Shown here piece after piece: positions 15,516 to 21,717 of a DNA stretch of 21,717 nucleotides (positions within the stretch are counted from its first letter, which is position 1; each line of letters opens with the position of its first letter). The stretch lies in contig CBEUVQ010000035.1 of the NCBI GenBank assembly GCA_965546615.1, positions 1-21,717 of the forward strand, read 5' to 3'. The notes under the pieces are model-generated. The model made no database searches and was not told the DNA's origin. It saw only the letters and a program-made list of their open reading frames with translations. The translations under genes were made by a program, and so were the position numbers. This DNA is from CBEUVQ01 sp965546615 (GTDB lineage: Bacteria > Bacillota > Desulfotomaculia > Desulfotomaculales > Desulfohalotomaculaceae).

Positions 15516-15870
15516 AGTGATGATGACCATGACCGCCGCATCCGCAGATAGAGGGCTTGGTAACCAATTTGCCGGCAGCATATGCTTCAGCAACAGCCTT
15601 TATTTCACCGGCAGCACCGGCAACTACTTTTAAACCTATACTTTGCAGTGCTTCCAGCATGTGTCCGCCAATACCACCGACAATTACAGCATCCACGCCT
15701 TCGTTTTTCACCAATCCGGCTAAACCGCCGTGATTATGCTGCAGCCCTTCTGCCGAAATCTTCTTTGTATTTACCACTTTACCGTTTTCTAATTCCAATA
15801 CCGCAAATTCTCTGCTGGTACCAAAGTGCGGGTTAACCTGCCCGTTTGCAACCGGCATAGCAATCTTCAT
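15514..15870 (-). CDS. NifX/NifB-C family (dinitrogenase iron-molybdenum cofactor biosynthesis-like) protein with His-rich tail
   Basis: A 118-residue single-domain protein of PF02579, the fold of NifX, NafY, the NifB C-terminus and the Desulfovibrio orange protein (ORP). The core runs MKIAMPVANGQVNPHFGTSREFAVLEL to VDAVIVGGIGGHMLEAL and LKVVAGA. The tail, CGCGGHGHHH, is rich in Cys, Gly and His and could hold a metal. AAGGAGG precedes the ATG by eight bases, and the gene starts 28 bases after the second ATPase gene. Last gene of the five-gene operon. No nitrogenase genes are nearby, so a role in a different metal-sulfur cofactor or in ORP-like complex function is more likely than nitrogen fixation. 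Confidence 0.87.
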   Translation of the reverse strand: MKIAMPVANGQVNPHFGTSREFAVLELENGKVVNTKKISAEGLQHNHGGLAGLVKNEGVDAVIVGGIGGHMLEALQSIGLKVVAGAAGEIKAVAEAYAAGKLVTKPSICGCGGHGHHH

Positions 15871-15898
15871 TGTAAATTCCTCCTTGCAACATTTATTA

Positions 15899-16762
15899 TT
15901 AAGATAGATTTATCATTTTATTTATATTATACCACAGATTGGTAATCTCCTGCTTGATATTTTCGTTTGCCAACAAAGTAACCGGAACTTTGTTGACCAC
16001 TGCTTGATGCATTACATTATCGTAGGGAATTTTACCAATAATCGGCACCTCTAATTTTTGCGCCAAACTTTCAATACATCTGCTGTTTTCTTCATTTAGG
16101 TTATATTTATTGATGCAAACCGCAATTTGACAGCCAAAATTTTTAGCTACCTGCACAATCCGTTCCATATCATGAATTGCTGAAACGGTGGGTTCAGTAA
16201 TAATCAAAGCCATGTCTGTACCGGCCAAAGAAGATATTACCGGGCAGCCGATACCGGGCGGGCCGTCGGTAATCATCAGTTCAATATTTTTTTCTTCAGC
16301 AATTTTTTTTGCTGCTTTACGCACTTCAGCAACCAATAATCCGGAGTTGCCTTCGGCAATTCCCAGCTTTGCATGTACAAAAGGCCCGTACGCTGTATCT
16401 GATATAAACCAATGACCGGCCAAATGACGCTGCATTTCCACCGCCTGCTCGGGGCAGATATGATAACATAGCTTGCATCCCTCGCAGGCTAACTCATCAA
16501 CGGTATAATTATTAATTGCTTCGAAAGCGCACAATTGTGCGCACAGCCCGCATCGGCTGCACTTATTCAAATCTATGTTGGCTTTTGGCAGGCCATAAAA
16601 TTCCGTTTTTTGTATTGTTTTCGGTTCTAATAACAGGTGCAGGTTGGCAGCATCGACATCACAATCAGTAATTACCGCATTAGAAGCCATAGTAACCAGA
16701 GAAGCTGTAATGCTGGTTTTACCGGTGCCCCCTTTGCCGCTCACCACCGTTAATTCTTTCAT
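15899..16762 (-). CDS. MinD-type P-loop ATPase with inserted ferredoxin domain (copy 2)
   Basis: A 287-residue protein of the MinD/Mrp superfamily carrying an inserted 2[4Fe-4S] ferredoxin. Deviant Walker A VSGKGGTGKTS is at 8-17 and ITDCDVDAANLHLLL at 31-45. Two CxxCxxCxxxC clusters lie at C68/71/74/78 and C93/96/99/103, each last Cys followed by A or P as in bacterial ferredoxins. Walker B-like MITDGPPGIGCPVISSL includes a cysteine beside the ATP site, and VTEPT, INKYN and IGKIPYD follow. The family corresponds to COG1149. The start ATG overlaps the upstream ATPase stop by four bases (ATGA), indicating translational coupling. It is likely a partner of the upstream ATPase in a heteromeric complex with the NifX-type proteins; function is inferred, not known. 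Confidence 0.9.
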   Translation of the reverse strand: MKELTVVSGKGGTGKTSITASLVTMASNAVITDCDVDAANLHLLLEPKTIQKTEFYGLPKANIDLNKCSRCGLCAQLCAFEAINNYTVDELACEGCKLCYHICPEQAVEMQRHLAGHWFISDTAYGPFVHAKLGIAEGNSGLLVAEVRKAAKKIAEEKNIELMITDGPPGIGCPVISSLAGTDMALIITEPTVSAIHDMERIVQVAKNFGCQIAVCINKYNLNEENSRCIESLAQKLEVPIIGKIPYDNVMHQAVVNKVPVTLLANENIKQEITNLWYNINKMINLS

Positions 16763-17601
16763 TCCTGCACCTCCTCTTTAATTGCCTGATAGAGATGATA
16801 AAACTTCTCCTGCCAAGAAGGATTATCTTTAACCAAAGGCACTCCCTTGGAATAACTGCGTGCAATGCCGATATCCAAAGGAATCCGCATTAAAATATTT
16901 AAGTCATTTTCGCGGCAGAATTTTTCGATTAACACACTGTCAGGTCCGTCCCGGTTAATCACCACACCGCAGGGGACGCCAAGCACTTTAATCATCGAGT
17001 GAGCTAACTTTAAATCATTTAACCCAAACGGCGTCGGCTCAGTAACCAAAACGCAAAAATCGGTGTTCTCCACTGTGGTCATTACCGGGCAGGAACTTCC
17101 CGGCGGACCGTCCAAAATATTGATGCCATCATCTAAGCACTGCTGCTTTACTGCTTTAATTACAGGCGGACTGATATGCGAACCTATATTCAGCTTACCG
17201 GTCACCAACGTTAGCCCGTCGACTGCCGCTTTAGTAACTAATCCTATCTCTCTGTTCTTCGGTTTTATTGCTTCGGCAGGGCAAAAATTCCAACAAACAC
17301 CGCAGCTGTGGCACATTTCTTCAAAGGTAAGCACCGAAGAGCCGATGTTGGTGATAGCGTTAAAAACGCAAAGCTCGGAACATTTGCCGCAGCCTACACA
17401 CTTTTCTTCATCTACTTCCGGTATCTGCACACTTACCGCAGTTTGCTCCACCTGTTTGCTTTGAAAAAAAATATGAGCGTTTGGTTCTTCAACATCACAA
17501 TCCAAAAGCTGCACCGGTTGGTTTTTTATTGAAAGGGCCAGGTTGGTGGCAACCATGGTTTTACCGGTGCCACCTTTACCGCTGGCAACAGAAATACGCA
17601 T
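16759..17601 (-). CDS. MinD-type P-loop ATPase with inserted ferredoxin domain (copy 1)
   Basis: A 280-residue paralogue of the next gene. Walker A ASGKGGTGKT is at 6-15 and LLDCDVEEPNAHIFF at 32-46. Ferredoxin insert has C68/71/74/78 and C97/100/103/107. ILDGPPGSSCPVM has the family's cysteine after PPG. VTEPTPFGLNDLKLA and VVINRDG match the MinD fold. Cysteine placement suggests two [4Fe-4S] clusters that could couple electron transfer to ATP-driven conformational change; this is inference. I chose ATG at 17601, preceded by AGGTGG; the frame remains open to a GTG at 17613 directly after the NifX stop, which is less well placed. Paired copies like this are characteristic of the anaerobe-specific orange-protein complex. 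Confidence 0.9.
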   Translation of the reverse strand: MRISVASGKGGTGKTMVATNLALSIKNQPVQLLDCDVEEPNAHIFFQSKQVEQTAVSVQIPEVDEEKCVGCGKCSELCVFNAITNIGSSVLTFEEMCHSCGVCWNFCPAEAIKPKNREIGLVTKAAVDGLTLVTGKLNIGSHISPPVIKAVKQQCLDDGINILDGPPGSSCPVMTTVENTDFCVLVTEPTPFGLNDLKLAHSMIKVLGVPCGVVINRDGPDSVLIEKFCRENDLNILMRIPLDIGIARSYSKGVPLVKDNPSWQEKFYHLYQAIKEEVQE

Positions 17602-17613
17602 AACATCCACCAC

Positions 17614-17976
17614 CTAAATCCCGCTATGTGCACCGGCATTTGCTGCCTTAGCTTCCGGTAATTTGTTTGCTTTAAAAAGCTCTAAGGCCTCCTGCACCGT
17701 CCCCTTAGCGTCGGTATAAATTTTTATTTTGGCTGCCTTAAGGGCAGTGTATGCTTTCGGACCGACAAAGCCGGTAATTACTGCATCTACACCTAAGTCA
17801 GCAAGCATTTTAGCAGTGGCTACACCTGCACCGCCGGAAGATAACCGGCCGCCGTTTTCCACACAATTGCTCTTTTCCGCTTCTGAATCGTATAAAACAA
17901 AACATTCACATCTGCCAAAGCGAGGATTAACCAAACTTGTCAAGGAATCCCCCGTAGATGACACAGCTATTTTCAT
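17614..17976 (-). CDS. NifX/NifB-C family (ORP-like) protein
   Basis: A 120-residue PF02579 protein. It starts MKIAVSSTGDSLTSLVNPRFGRCECFVLYD, with the RFGRC motif common in this family, and continues with VATAKMLADLGVDAVITGFVGPKAYTAL and IKIYTDAKGTVQEAL. It lacks the His-rich tail of the sister protein at 15514-15870. It may bind a metal-sulfur cluster as the Desulfovibrio ORP does; two cysteines of the RCEC segment are candidates. ATG at 17976 overlaps the upstream zinc-ribbon stop by four bases, with AAGGGGGGAGC as ribosome site. Confidence 0.87.
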   Translation of the reverse strand: MKIAVSSTGDSLTSLVNPRFGRCECFVLYDSEAEKSNCVENGGRLSSGGAGVATAKMLADLGVDAVITGFVGPKAYTALKAAKIKIYTDAKGTVQEALELFKANKLPEAKAANAGAHSGI

Positions 17977-18230
17977 ACTGATGCTCCCCCCTTCATTTCA
18001 GCATTTCTGGCAATTCGCCGACACGTGCCTCCGCGAGACCTGCCGCTGCCTTGACCAAATGCCCGACCACCGGCCCGGCCTCCCCGGCCCCGACCGCCGC
18101 CGAAGCCGCCGAAATCTTCCCGGTAAACTATACCGCCGCACTGCGGACACTTCATTTGTCGTCCACTTTGACCGCTGCCAAAAGGCAGTGAAAACTGGTG
18201 CCCACATGAAACACAACGGAATTGCCTCAC
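17973..18230 (-). CDS. zinc-ribbon protein with Gly/Arg-rich tail, first gene of the ORP-like operon
   Basis: An 85-residue protein. N-terminal zinc ribbon FRCVSCGHQF ... MKCPQCGG has C6, C9, C28 and C31, a FmdB/rubredoxin-knuckle-like arrangement. From about residue 40 it becomes a low-complexity Gly/Arg/Phe tract with RGRGGRAGG repeats, which is high in GC and unlike the neighbouring genes, then ends near C70. Similar RG-rich small proteins often sit beside NifX-type genes in anaerobes, stated from memory. GTG at 18230 follows GGAGGGTTTATAA. The frame is confirmed by the ATGA overlap with the next gene. Function unknown; RNA, metal or protein binding are all possible. Confidence 0.72.
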   Translation of the reverse strand: MRQFRCVSCGHQFSLPFGSGQSGRQMKCPQCGGIVYREDFGGFGGGRGRGGRAGGRAFGQGSGRSRGGTCRRIARNAEMKGGASV

Positions 18231-18258
18231 TTATAAACCCTCCAATTTATTGACTTAT

Positions 18259-18297
18259 GTTCATAACCATAATATATCTATTATGAACTATTGTCAA
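18259..18297 (-). promoter_or_regulatory. near-consensus promoter overlapped by a perfect 8-bp dyad, upstream of the ORP-like operon
   Basis: On the minus strand, TTGACA (18292-18297), a 17-base spacer and TATTAT (18269-18274) form an almost ideal sigma-A promoter, 39 bases before the first GTG. GTTCATAA and TTATGAAC (arms 18281-18288 and 18259-18266, 14 bases between, 22-bp centre spacing) span the -10 and the start site. A bound dimer there would block transcription, so a repressor operator is the natural reading. No sigma-54 -24/-12 element is visible. Confidence 0.7.
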
Positions 18298-18334
18298 TAA
18301 TATTTAAAAAATTTTTTTGATGTTACCGGCAAAT

Positions 18335-18366
18335 AAAAAAATACACCACATACAAATGGTGTATTT
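18335..18366 (-). terminator. Rho-independent terminator of the metallophosphoesterase-like/unknown gene pair
   Basis: AAATACACCA (18339-18348) pairs with TGGTGTATTT (18357-18366). A seven-base T-run follows on the minus strand, ending the transcript before the ORP-like operon promoter. Confidence 0.85.
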
Positions 18367-18376
18367 AATATCATTG

Positions 18377-19369
18377 CTATTCCTCAATTAACTTTTCCAA
18401 CTGTTGAATTTTTTCCACCGTTTTGGGACTTAAGCAGGAATAAAGTTCGCTTCTGTAATGCAAACCGGTTCTCTTTCGACCAAAAGGCATTCTTTTGGCA
18501 ACCGTCGCCCACTCAATTTTTTTACTGCGATGATACAAGTCAATATCCACAAACCGAGAACCGTTTTTATCATATTCTAAGCCAATCAGCAGCGGTTTCA
18601 GCTCTAAAGGGTCAATCATGGTAAACAATCTGACTTGATATGCAGCTACCGAAAAAAAGGCCAGAGCATGATCCTTCGTCCAGGTTTCCCCTAAAATCAA
18701 ACCTGCCTCCAAATCCTCCAAAACCAGCTCTAACCGACGGGCATGAATCTCAAAGTTATCCGCGGCATCATAAATATTGATGCGCACTTCATACCATTGA
18801 CTTTTATCTAAACCCTGTGTAAAATACCGCACCGCCTCCCGACGCAGTTCTTTATACATCTGCGGAATAGGCTGGTGAATAAGCAAACACGGCTCAATTA
18901 CTTTATTCGGATGCACACACTTCTGCAGCGGAACATCAGTAAATACCAAAATAGTATCGTCTGCCTGCCCTGCATTTATCGCCTCAATCAAACCCAGAGG
19001 TTGGGCTTGATAGTCTTCTTTAATTATTTCTATAACTTTGTTACTGCCAAGCGGCAGGCGCTGAAGCAGTAAACCGGCCCCTAATTCAGCACGTTTTAAT
19101 AAATAACCTGCCTGCAGAGTTATTAATTTCGCCAAAACAACTGATGAGCCAAAAGGTGTCAGCACTATGCAATCGGCATCATCAACCCGCGCTTTAGCTG
19201 CATCGGCATCAATGAGCATGATAATGGTATCACTCTCGTCGGCAGTCTCAACAGCATGATTAAATTCCACAACCGCACCGTTAAGCTCATCAATCAGCAA
19301 ATGCTTCAGGGCATCGGTATCCGACGTGTATAAAAACAAAAAACGCGGCCCCGTTCGCACAAAAATCAT
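18377..19369 (-). CDS. protein of unknown function, 330 residues
   Basis: I do not recognise this family. The protein has no signal peptide or membrane segment. The N-terminal half (about 1-160) alternates short hydrophobic strands (FLFLYTS, TIIMLIDAD, CIVLTPFG, DTILVFTDV) with helices, suggesting an alpha/beta Rossmann-like fold. No Walker or dinucleotide-binding motif is apparent. The C-terminal half (about 185-330) mixes helices with charged strands and a basic patch (KRMPFGRKRTGLHYRSE). ATG at 19369 follows AAGGAGATGAGCCG. It starts 20 bases after the metallophosphoesterase-like gene, so they are cotranscribed. Together with the regulator divergent to the pair, it forms a small self-contained unit. 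Base composition matches the neighbours, and its length and clean start argue that it is real. Confidence 0.75.
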   Translation of the reverse strand: MIFVRTGPRFLFLYTSDTDALKHLLIDELNGAVVEFNHAVETADESDTIIMLIDADAAKARVDDADCIVLTPFGSSVVLAKLITLQAGYLLKRAELGAGLLLQRLPLGSNKVIEIIKEDYQAQPLGLIEAINAGQADDTILVFTDVPLQKCVHPNKVIEPCLLIHQPIPQMYKELRREAVRYFTQGLDKSQWYEVRINIYDAADNFEIHARRLELVLEDLEAGLILGETWTKDHALAFFSVAAYQVRLFTMIDPLELKPLLIGLEYDKNGSRFVDIDLYHRSKKIEWATVAKRMPFGRKRTGLHYRSELYSCLSPKTVEKIQQLEKLIEE

Positions 19370-19389
19370 CGGCTCATCTCCTTGTGATA

Positions 19390-20016
19390 TTAAATTGTGT
19401 TTGGCAGTGCACTGCGCATACCTCTTTCCCGATTTGTACCCCAGGGGTAAGGTATCTTCACTACCCTCCCGGACGGCAGCAGCAGTAAGTTAATGTTGCA
19501 AATGCCATTTAAATAAATTTTACCTTCTTTTTCTTCCGGACGTCTGAAATTGTGTCCATACAAATTATATTGGGCATTTTTGGGGAGTCTTTTCATGTAA
19601 TGAGCTAAGCCAAAAGCCAAATTGTTTATCAAAACAGTATCTCCCTCTGTCAGCAGCTGAGAAAATTTGGCACAGCGCTTAATTATCCCTACATCATCAT
19701 GATTTCCCGGAACTATATAAATTTTTTCCGCCGTACTTTCTTCTAATGAACTGATAAATTGCCCAACCATCCGTTCATAAACATGTCTGCTGCCGGGGTT
19801 ATGCTGCAGCTTAATATCATCAGCCAAATCTCCGGTATGAATAATTATATCCGGTTTAATTGAAGCAACCAAATGGAATATCGCCGAATACAGCGAAGTT
19901 GGGGTATCACTTAAATGCAAAACTTTTTTCTCGCCGGTATTCATTACCTCGGCAGGAACGTAAAGACGGCCGGTAAGCTGAGAAAAAAAGAATTTTATAT
20001 TTTCCGCTGCCGTCAT
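19390..20016 (-). CDS. degenerate calcineurin-like metallophosphoesterase homologue
   Basis: A 208-residue protein with the metallophosphoesterase fold: LHLSDTP (D37), IIHTGDLADD (D63), VPGNHDD (N105, H106), AHY (H139) and YGHNFRRP (H155). In active family members the first motif is D-x-H and the last GHxH. Here they are D-x-P (P39) and G-H-N-F (F157), so both histidines that ligate metal 1 are missing while the metal-2 set remains. The N-terminus before the fold (1-30) is an extra helix. I chose ATG at 20016, because the ATG at 20028 touches its AAAGGA site. It could be a one-metal enzyme or a catalytically dead regulatory or binding protein. It is cotranscribed with the unknown 330-residue protein. 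Confidence 0.8.
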   Translation of the reverse strand: MTAAENIKFFFSQLTGRLYVPAEVMNTGEKKVLHLSDTPTSLYSAIFHLVASIKPDIIIHTGDLADDIKLQHNPGSRHVYERMVGQFISSLEESTAEKIYIVPGNHDDVGIIKRCAKFSQLLTEGDTVLINNLAFGLAHYMKRLPKNAQYNLYGHNFRRPEEKEGKIYLNGICNINLLLLPSGRVVKIPYPWGTNRERGMRSALPNTI

Positions 20017-20066
20017 AAAATCAAACATTCCTTTCGCAAGAATTTTTCGAACTTATTGTTACAGCT

Positions 20067-20095
20067 AATATAACTAATCAACTATTAAAAGTCAA
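20067..20095 (-). promoter_or_regulatory. promoter of the metallophosphoesterase-like gene pair
   Basis: Minus-strand TTGACT (20090-20095), exactly 17 bases, TATATT (20067-20072), 50 bases before the start codon. Good match to sigma-A sites. Confidence 0.6.
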
Positions 20096-20144
20096 TCGGC
20101 AAACCGTCAATTATCTCCGACCTGCATAAAAACTAATTGGGTTG

Positions 20145-20174
20145 TTGTTTAATTAACCAGCATTTTGGTAATAA
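20145..20174 (+). promoter_or_regulatory. candidate promoter of the winged-helix-like gene
   Basis: Plus-strand TTGTTT (20145-20150) and TAATAA (20169-20174) with an 18-base spacer, 40 bases before the start. It is divergent from the promoter at 20067-20095, so one protein could control both directions. Confidence 0.35.
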
Positions 20175-20214
20175 TACATGTAAATCATTTTATTAAGGAG
20201 GTATTGCATAATAA

Positions 20215-20484
20215 ATGACTCTACATGATTATTTTAAACAGGCATCCAACCGCTTACCGGAAGAGGCACAGCGGGTGCTCAACACGCTGCTCAACGCCGG
20301 AAAAATGAATAAAGAAGAATTGAGTTTGATGTCTACTACCAAAAGAGCGGTGCTGGACCATGTATTGTTTCAATTGTATGCCCTTGGTTTGGTAGAAATC
20401 AGCAGCGAAGGTAAAAGTAAAATGTGCGAGATCACCAGTCTAGGCGAAGAATACTTAAATATTGTCAAAGAAAAAGCTGTATAA
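20215..20484 (+). CDS. small winged-helix-like protein, putative transcription regulator
   Basis: An 89-residue protein. Helices (LPEEAQRVLNTLLNAG, MNKEELSLMS, RAVLDHVLFQLYALGLVEI) are followed by a beta-wing and CEITSLGEEYLNIV, the pattern of small winged-helix DNA-binding domains with the 'ITxLGxxYL' ending of MarR/PadR/ArnR-like proteins. There is no ligand-binding domain. AAGGAGGT lies 12 bases before ATG, rather far; no better in-frame start exists. It is transcribed divergently from the metallophosphoesterase-like pair, the classical arrangement for a local regulator, and is followed by its own terminator. Exact family and target not recognised. Confidence 0.7.
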   Translation: MTLHDYFKQASNRLPEEAQRVLNTLLNAGKMNKEELSLMSTTKRAVLDHVLFQLYALGLVEISSEGKSKMCEITSLGEEYLNIVKEKAV

Positions 20485-20520
20485 GAAATAAAATGTACCC
20501 TATACGATAGACACTTTGAA

Positions 20521-20547
20521 AAAAGCCGACGTTTGCCGGCTTTTTTT
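20521..20547 (+). terminator. Rho-independent terminator of the winged-helix-like gene
   Basis: AAAAGCCG (20521-20528) pairs with CGGCTTTT (20537-20544) and continues into a seven-base T-run. Confidence 0.85.
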
Positions 20548-20659
20548 ATTTCTAAACTTTATTATTAATTAATTTAATTGTCTTGCTATTTTGGCATTTG
20601 TTCTTTTTTTCACAAAAGGTGCTATTATATTAGAAAAATACTTAAAGGAAGTGGTTATA

Positions 20660-20896
20660 ATGTTAAAAAAATACAGTTTGTTAGCCGTCAAACTTACCAT
20701 ATCTCTGCCGGCAGCAGTAATTCTGAGTGCAGCCTGTCTGATTTACGGTTTAATCGCTTGCACATTCTGGGTGTTCTGCTTTCCGTTTACTAAATTGTTT
20801 TATGCTGATAACCCTGCAATCTGCTGCTTCCGCAGAATGCTTCTGCCAACCAAAAGAATTCAGTCGGCAAAATCGTTATCTACAGCCATTGAATAA
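20660..20896 (+). CDS. small hydrophobic membrane protein of unknown function
   Basis: A 78-residue product, MLKKYSLLAVKLTISLPAAV onward, with a positively charged N-terminus and about 35 hydrophobic residues (roughly 7-45). These are enough for one long or two short membrane segments with several cysteines; a basic tail (RRMLLPTKRIQSAK) follows. ATG at 20660 is chosen over upstream in-frame codons because AAAGGAAGTGG lies just before it. A TATTAT (20623-20628) with a weak TTGTTC -35 and a 19-base spacer may drive it. No family recognised. It is a single plus-strand gene, convergent with livF. Confidence 0.5.
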   Translation: MLKKYSLLAVKLTISLPAAVILSAACLIYGLIACTFWVFCFPFTKLFYADNPAICCFRRMLLPTKRIQSAKSLSTAIE

Positions 20897-20938
20897 CAAG
20901 CGTATTAATATGATGTCACTTCAATATCGGGAATAACG

Positions 20939-20973
20939 AGACCCCAATTTCAATCTTGTTGAAAGTGGGGTCT
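20939..20973. terminator. hairpin between the convergent small membrane protein gene and livF
   Basis: AGACCCCA (20939-20946) pairs with TGGGGTCT (20966-20973), with an inner TTTCAA/TTGAAA helix. T-runs on the exits are short, so termination efficiency is uncertain, but position and stem strength fit a terminator. Confidence 0.6.
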
Positions 20974-20978
20974 TTAAA

Positions 20979-21686
20979 TTATGCCTTTCCTAAATATGCT
21001 TTCTTCACTTTCGGGTCTTCCGCCAGCTCTTTGCCCGGTCCTTCCAATACAATATTTCCCGTTTCCAAAACATAACCATAATCGGCAATTTGCAGAGCAG
21101 CGGTAGCATTTTGCTCAATTAATAAAATTGTCATGCCTTCACTGTGAATTTCTTGGATGATTCGAAAAACTTCTTTTACCAAAAGCGGTGCTAAGCCAAG
21201 TGACGGCTCATCCATCATAATTAACTGCGGTCGGGACATCAACGCTCTGCCAATGGCCAGCATTTGCTGTTCCCCGCCGGATAACGTACCTGCCGCCTGC
21301 CATTTTCGCTCTTTTAAACGGGGAAATATCTGGTATATTTTTTCAATGTCTTTTTCAATCTCATCTTTGTCCTTACGGGCATAAGCACCCATATTAAGAT
21401 TTTCCAGCACCGTTAAATTAGCAAAAATTCGCCTTCCTTCCGGCACTAAAGTAATACCGCTTTTTATAATATCCACCGTTTTTTTGTTGGTAATATCCTG
21501 ACCATTAAAAATTATTTTTCCGTCGGCGGCAGGAACTAAGCCGCTCACTGCGCGCAGAGTGGTACTTTTACCCGCACCGTTTGCCCCTACCAGCGTAACA
21601 ATTTTGTTTTCCGGCACGTTTAAGTTAATTCCTTTTAAAGCATGAATGCCGCCGTAATAGACATGTAAATTTTCTATTTTAAGCAC
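20979..21686 (-). CDS. livF: branched-chain amino acid ABC transporter ATP-binding protein LivF
   Basis: A 235-residue ABC ATPase of the LivF subfamily, which energises high-affinity uptake of leucine, isoleucine and valine (or related amino acids) with LivG, LivH, LivM and a binding protein. Walker A GANGAGKST is at 34-42, signature LSGGEQQMLAIGRALM, Walker B LIMMDEPSLGL and the switch histidine region LIEQN. LivF-specific features are the short length, TLVPEGRRIFANLTVLENL and the C-terminal KKAYLGKA. GTG at 21686 is chosen because GGTGG lies six bases upstream and because it overlaps the livG stop by eight bases. It is the last gene of its operon inside the window. Confidence 0.93.
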   Translation of the reverse strand: MLKIENLHVYYGGIHALKGINLNVPENKIVTLVGANGAGKSTTLRAVSGLVPAADGKIIFNGQDITNKKTVDIIKSGITLVPEGRRIFANLTVLENLNMGAYARKDKDEIEKDIEKIYQIFPRLKERKWQAAGTLSGGEQQMLAIGRALMSRPQLIMMDEPSLGLAPLLVKEVFRIIQEIHSEGMTILLIEQNATAALQIADYGYVLETGNIVLEGPGKELAEDPKVKKAYLGKA

Positions 21687-21717
21687 TGGTTTCCACCGCC
21701 CCAAGGTAAGCTTCAAT
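21679..21717 (-). CDS. livG: LivG C-terminal end, gene continues beyond the window
   Basis: Only the last 12 codons are visible, IEAYLGAVETSA then TAA. The phrase EAYLG is the usual LivG C-terminus, and the frame directly precedes and overlaps livF, the conserved gene order. Identification rests on that position and a short match. Confidence 0.6.
   Translation of the reverse strand: MEAYLGAVETSA

Noticed and set aside
15514..17976. Nitrogen-fixation gene cluster
   Set aside because: Only PF02579-fold proteins are present. There is no nifHDK, nifB radical-SAM domain or nifEN, so the NifX similarity alone does not support nitrogenase assembly.
17998..18216. Alternative frame inside the zinc-ribbon gene
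   Set aside because: It loses the four-cysteine ribbon and the ATGA junction with the next gene, so it is a GC-rich shadow frame.

Overview
The window looks like a chromosomal segment of an anaerobic Bacillota, probably Clostridia-like. The evidence is strong AGGAGG-type ribosome sites, frequent GTG/TTG starts, AT-rich intergenic DNA with many Rho-independent terminators, and ferredoxin-domain proteins of anaerobes. Almost everything reads on the minus strand; only three small genes read on the plus strand. I saw no rRNA, tRNA, CRISPR array, insertion sequence or phage module. Both ends cut through genes: a YeiH-type transporter at the left edge and livG at the right edge.

Left part (1-6180): a truncated YeiH/UPF0324 membrane transporter preceded by a 12-codon candidate leader ORF; a metallophosphoesterase; an operon of alanine racemase, an ANTAR regulator with an abnormal receiver domain, and a UspA-like protein; then alanine dehydrogenase. 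Alr and Ald together interconvert L-Ala, D-Ala and pyruvate.

Middle part (6165-14735): a tightly packed operon of LytS-type histidine kinase, LytTR response regulator, AcpS, and the bifunctional NAD(P)H-hydrate repair enzyme. Upstream lies acetyl-CoA synthetase, then a FabK/nitronate monooxygenase-like flavoprotein and a branched-chain aminotransferase. The kinase and aminotransferase upstream regions share two sequence words that may be common regulatory sites.

Right part (14981-21717): a small glucosaminidase without a signal peptide. Next is the most interesting locus, a five-gene operon encoding a zinc-ribbon/RG-rich protein, two NifX/NifB-C-type cofactor-binding proteins and two MinD-type ATPases that each carry an inserted two-cluster ferredoxin. 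This is the composition of the Desulfovibrio 'orange protein' (ORP) complex, here under a near-consensus sigma-A-type promoter overlapped by a perfect 8-bp dyad. Upstream is a two-gene unit of an unrecognised 330-residue protein and a metallophosphoesterase homologue that has lost both site-1 metal histidines. A small winged-helix-like regulator is divergent from it. The window ends with a small membrane protein and the livF/livG ATPase genes of a branched-chain amino-acid ABC importer.
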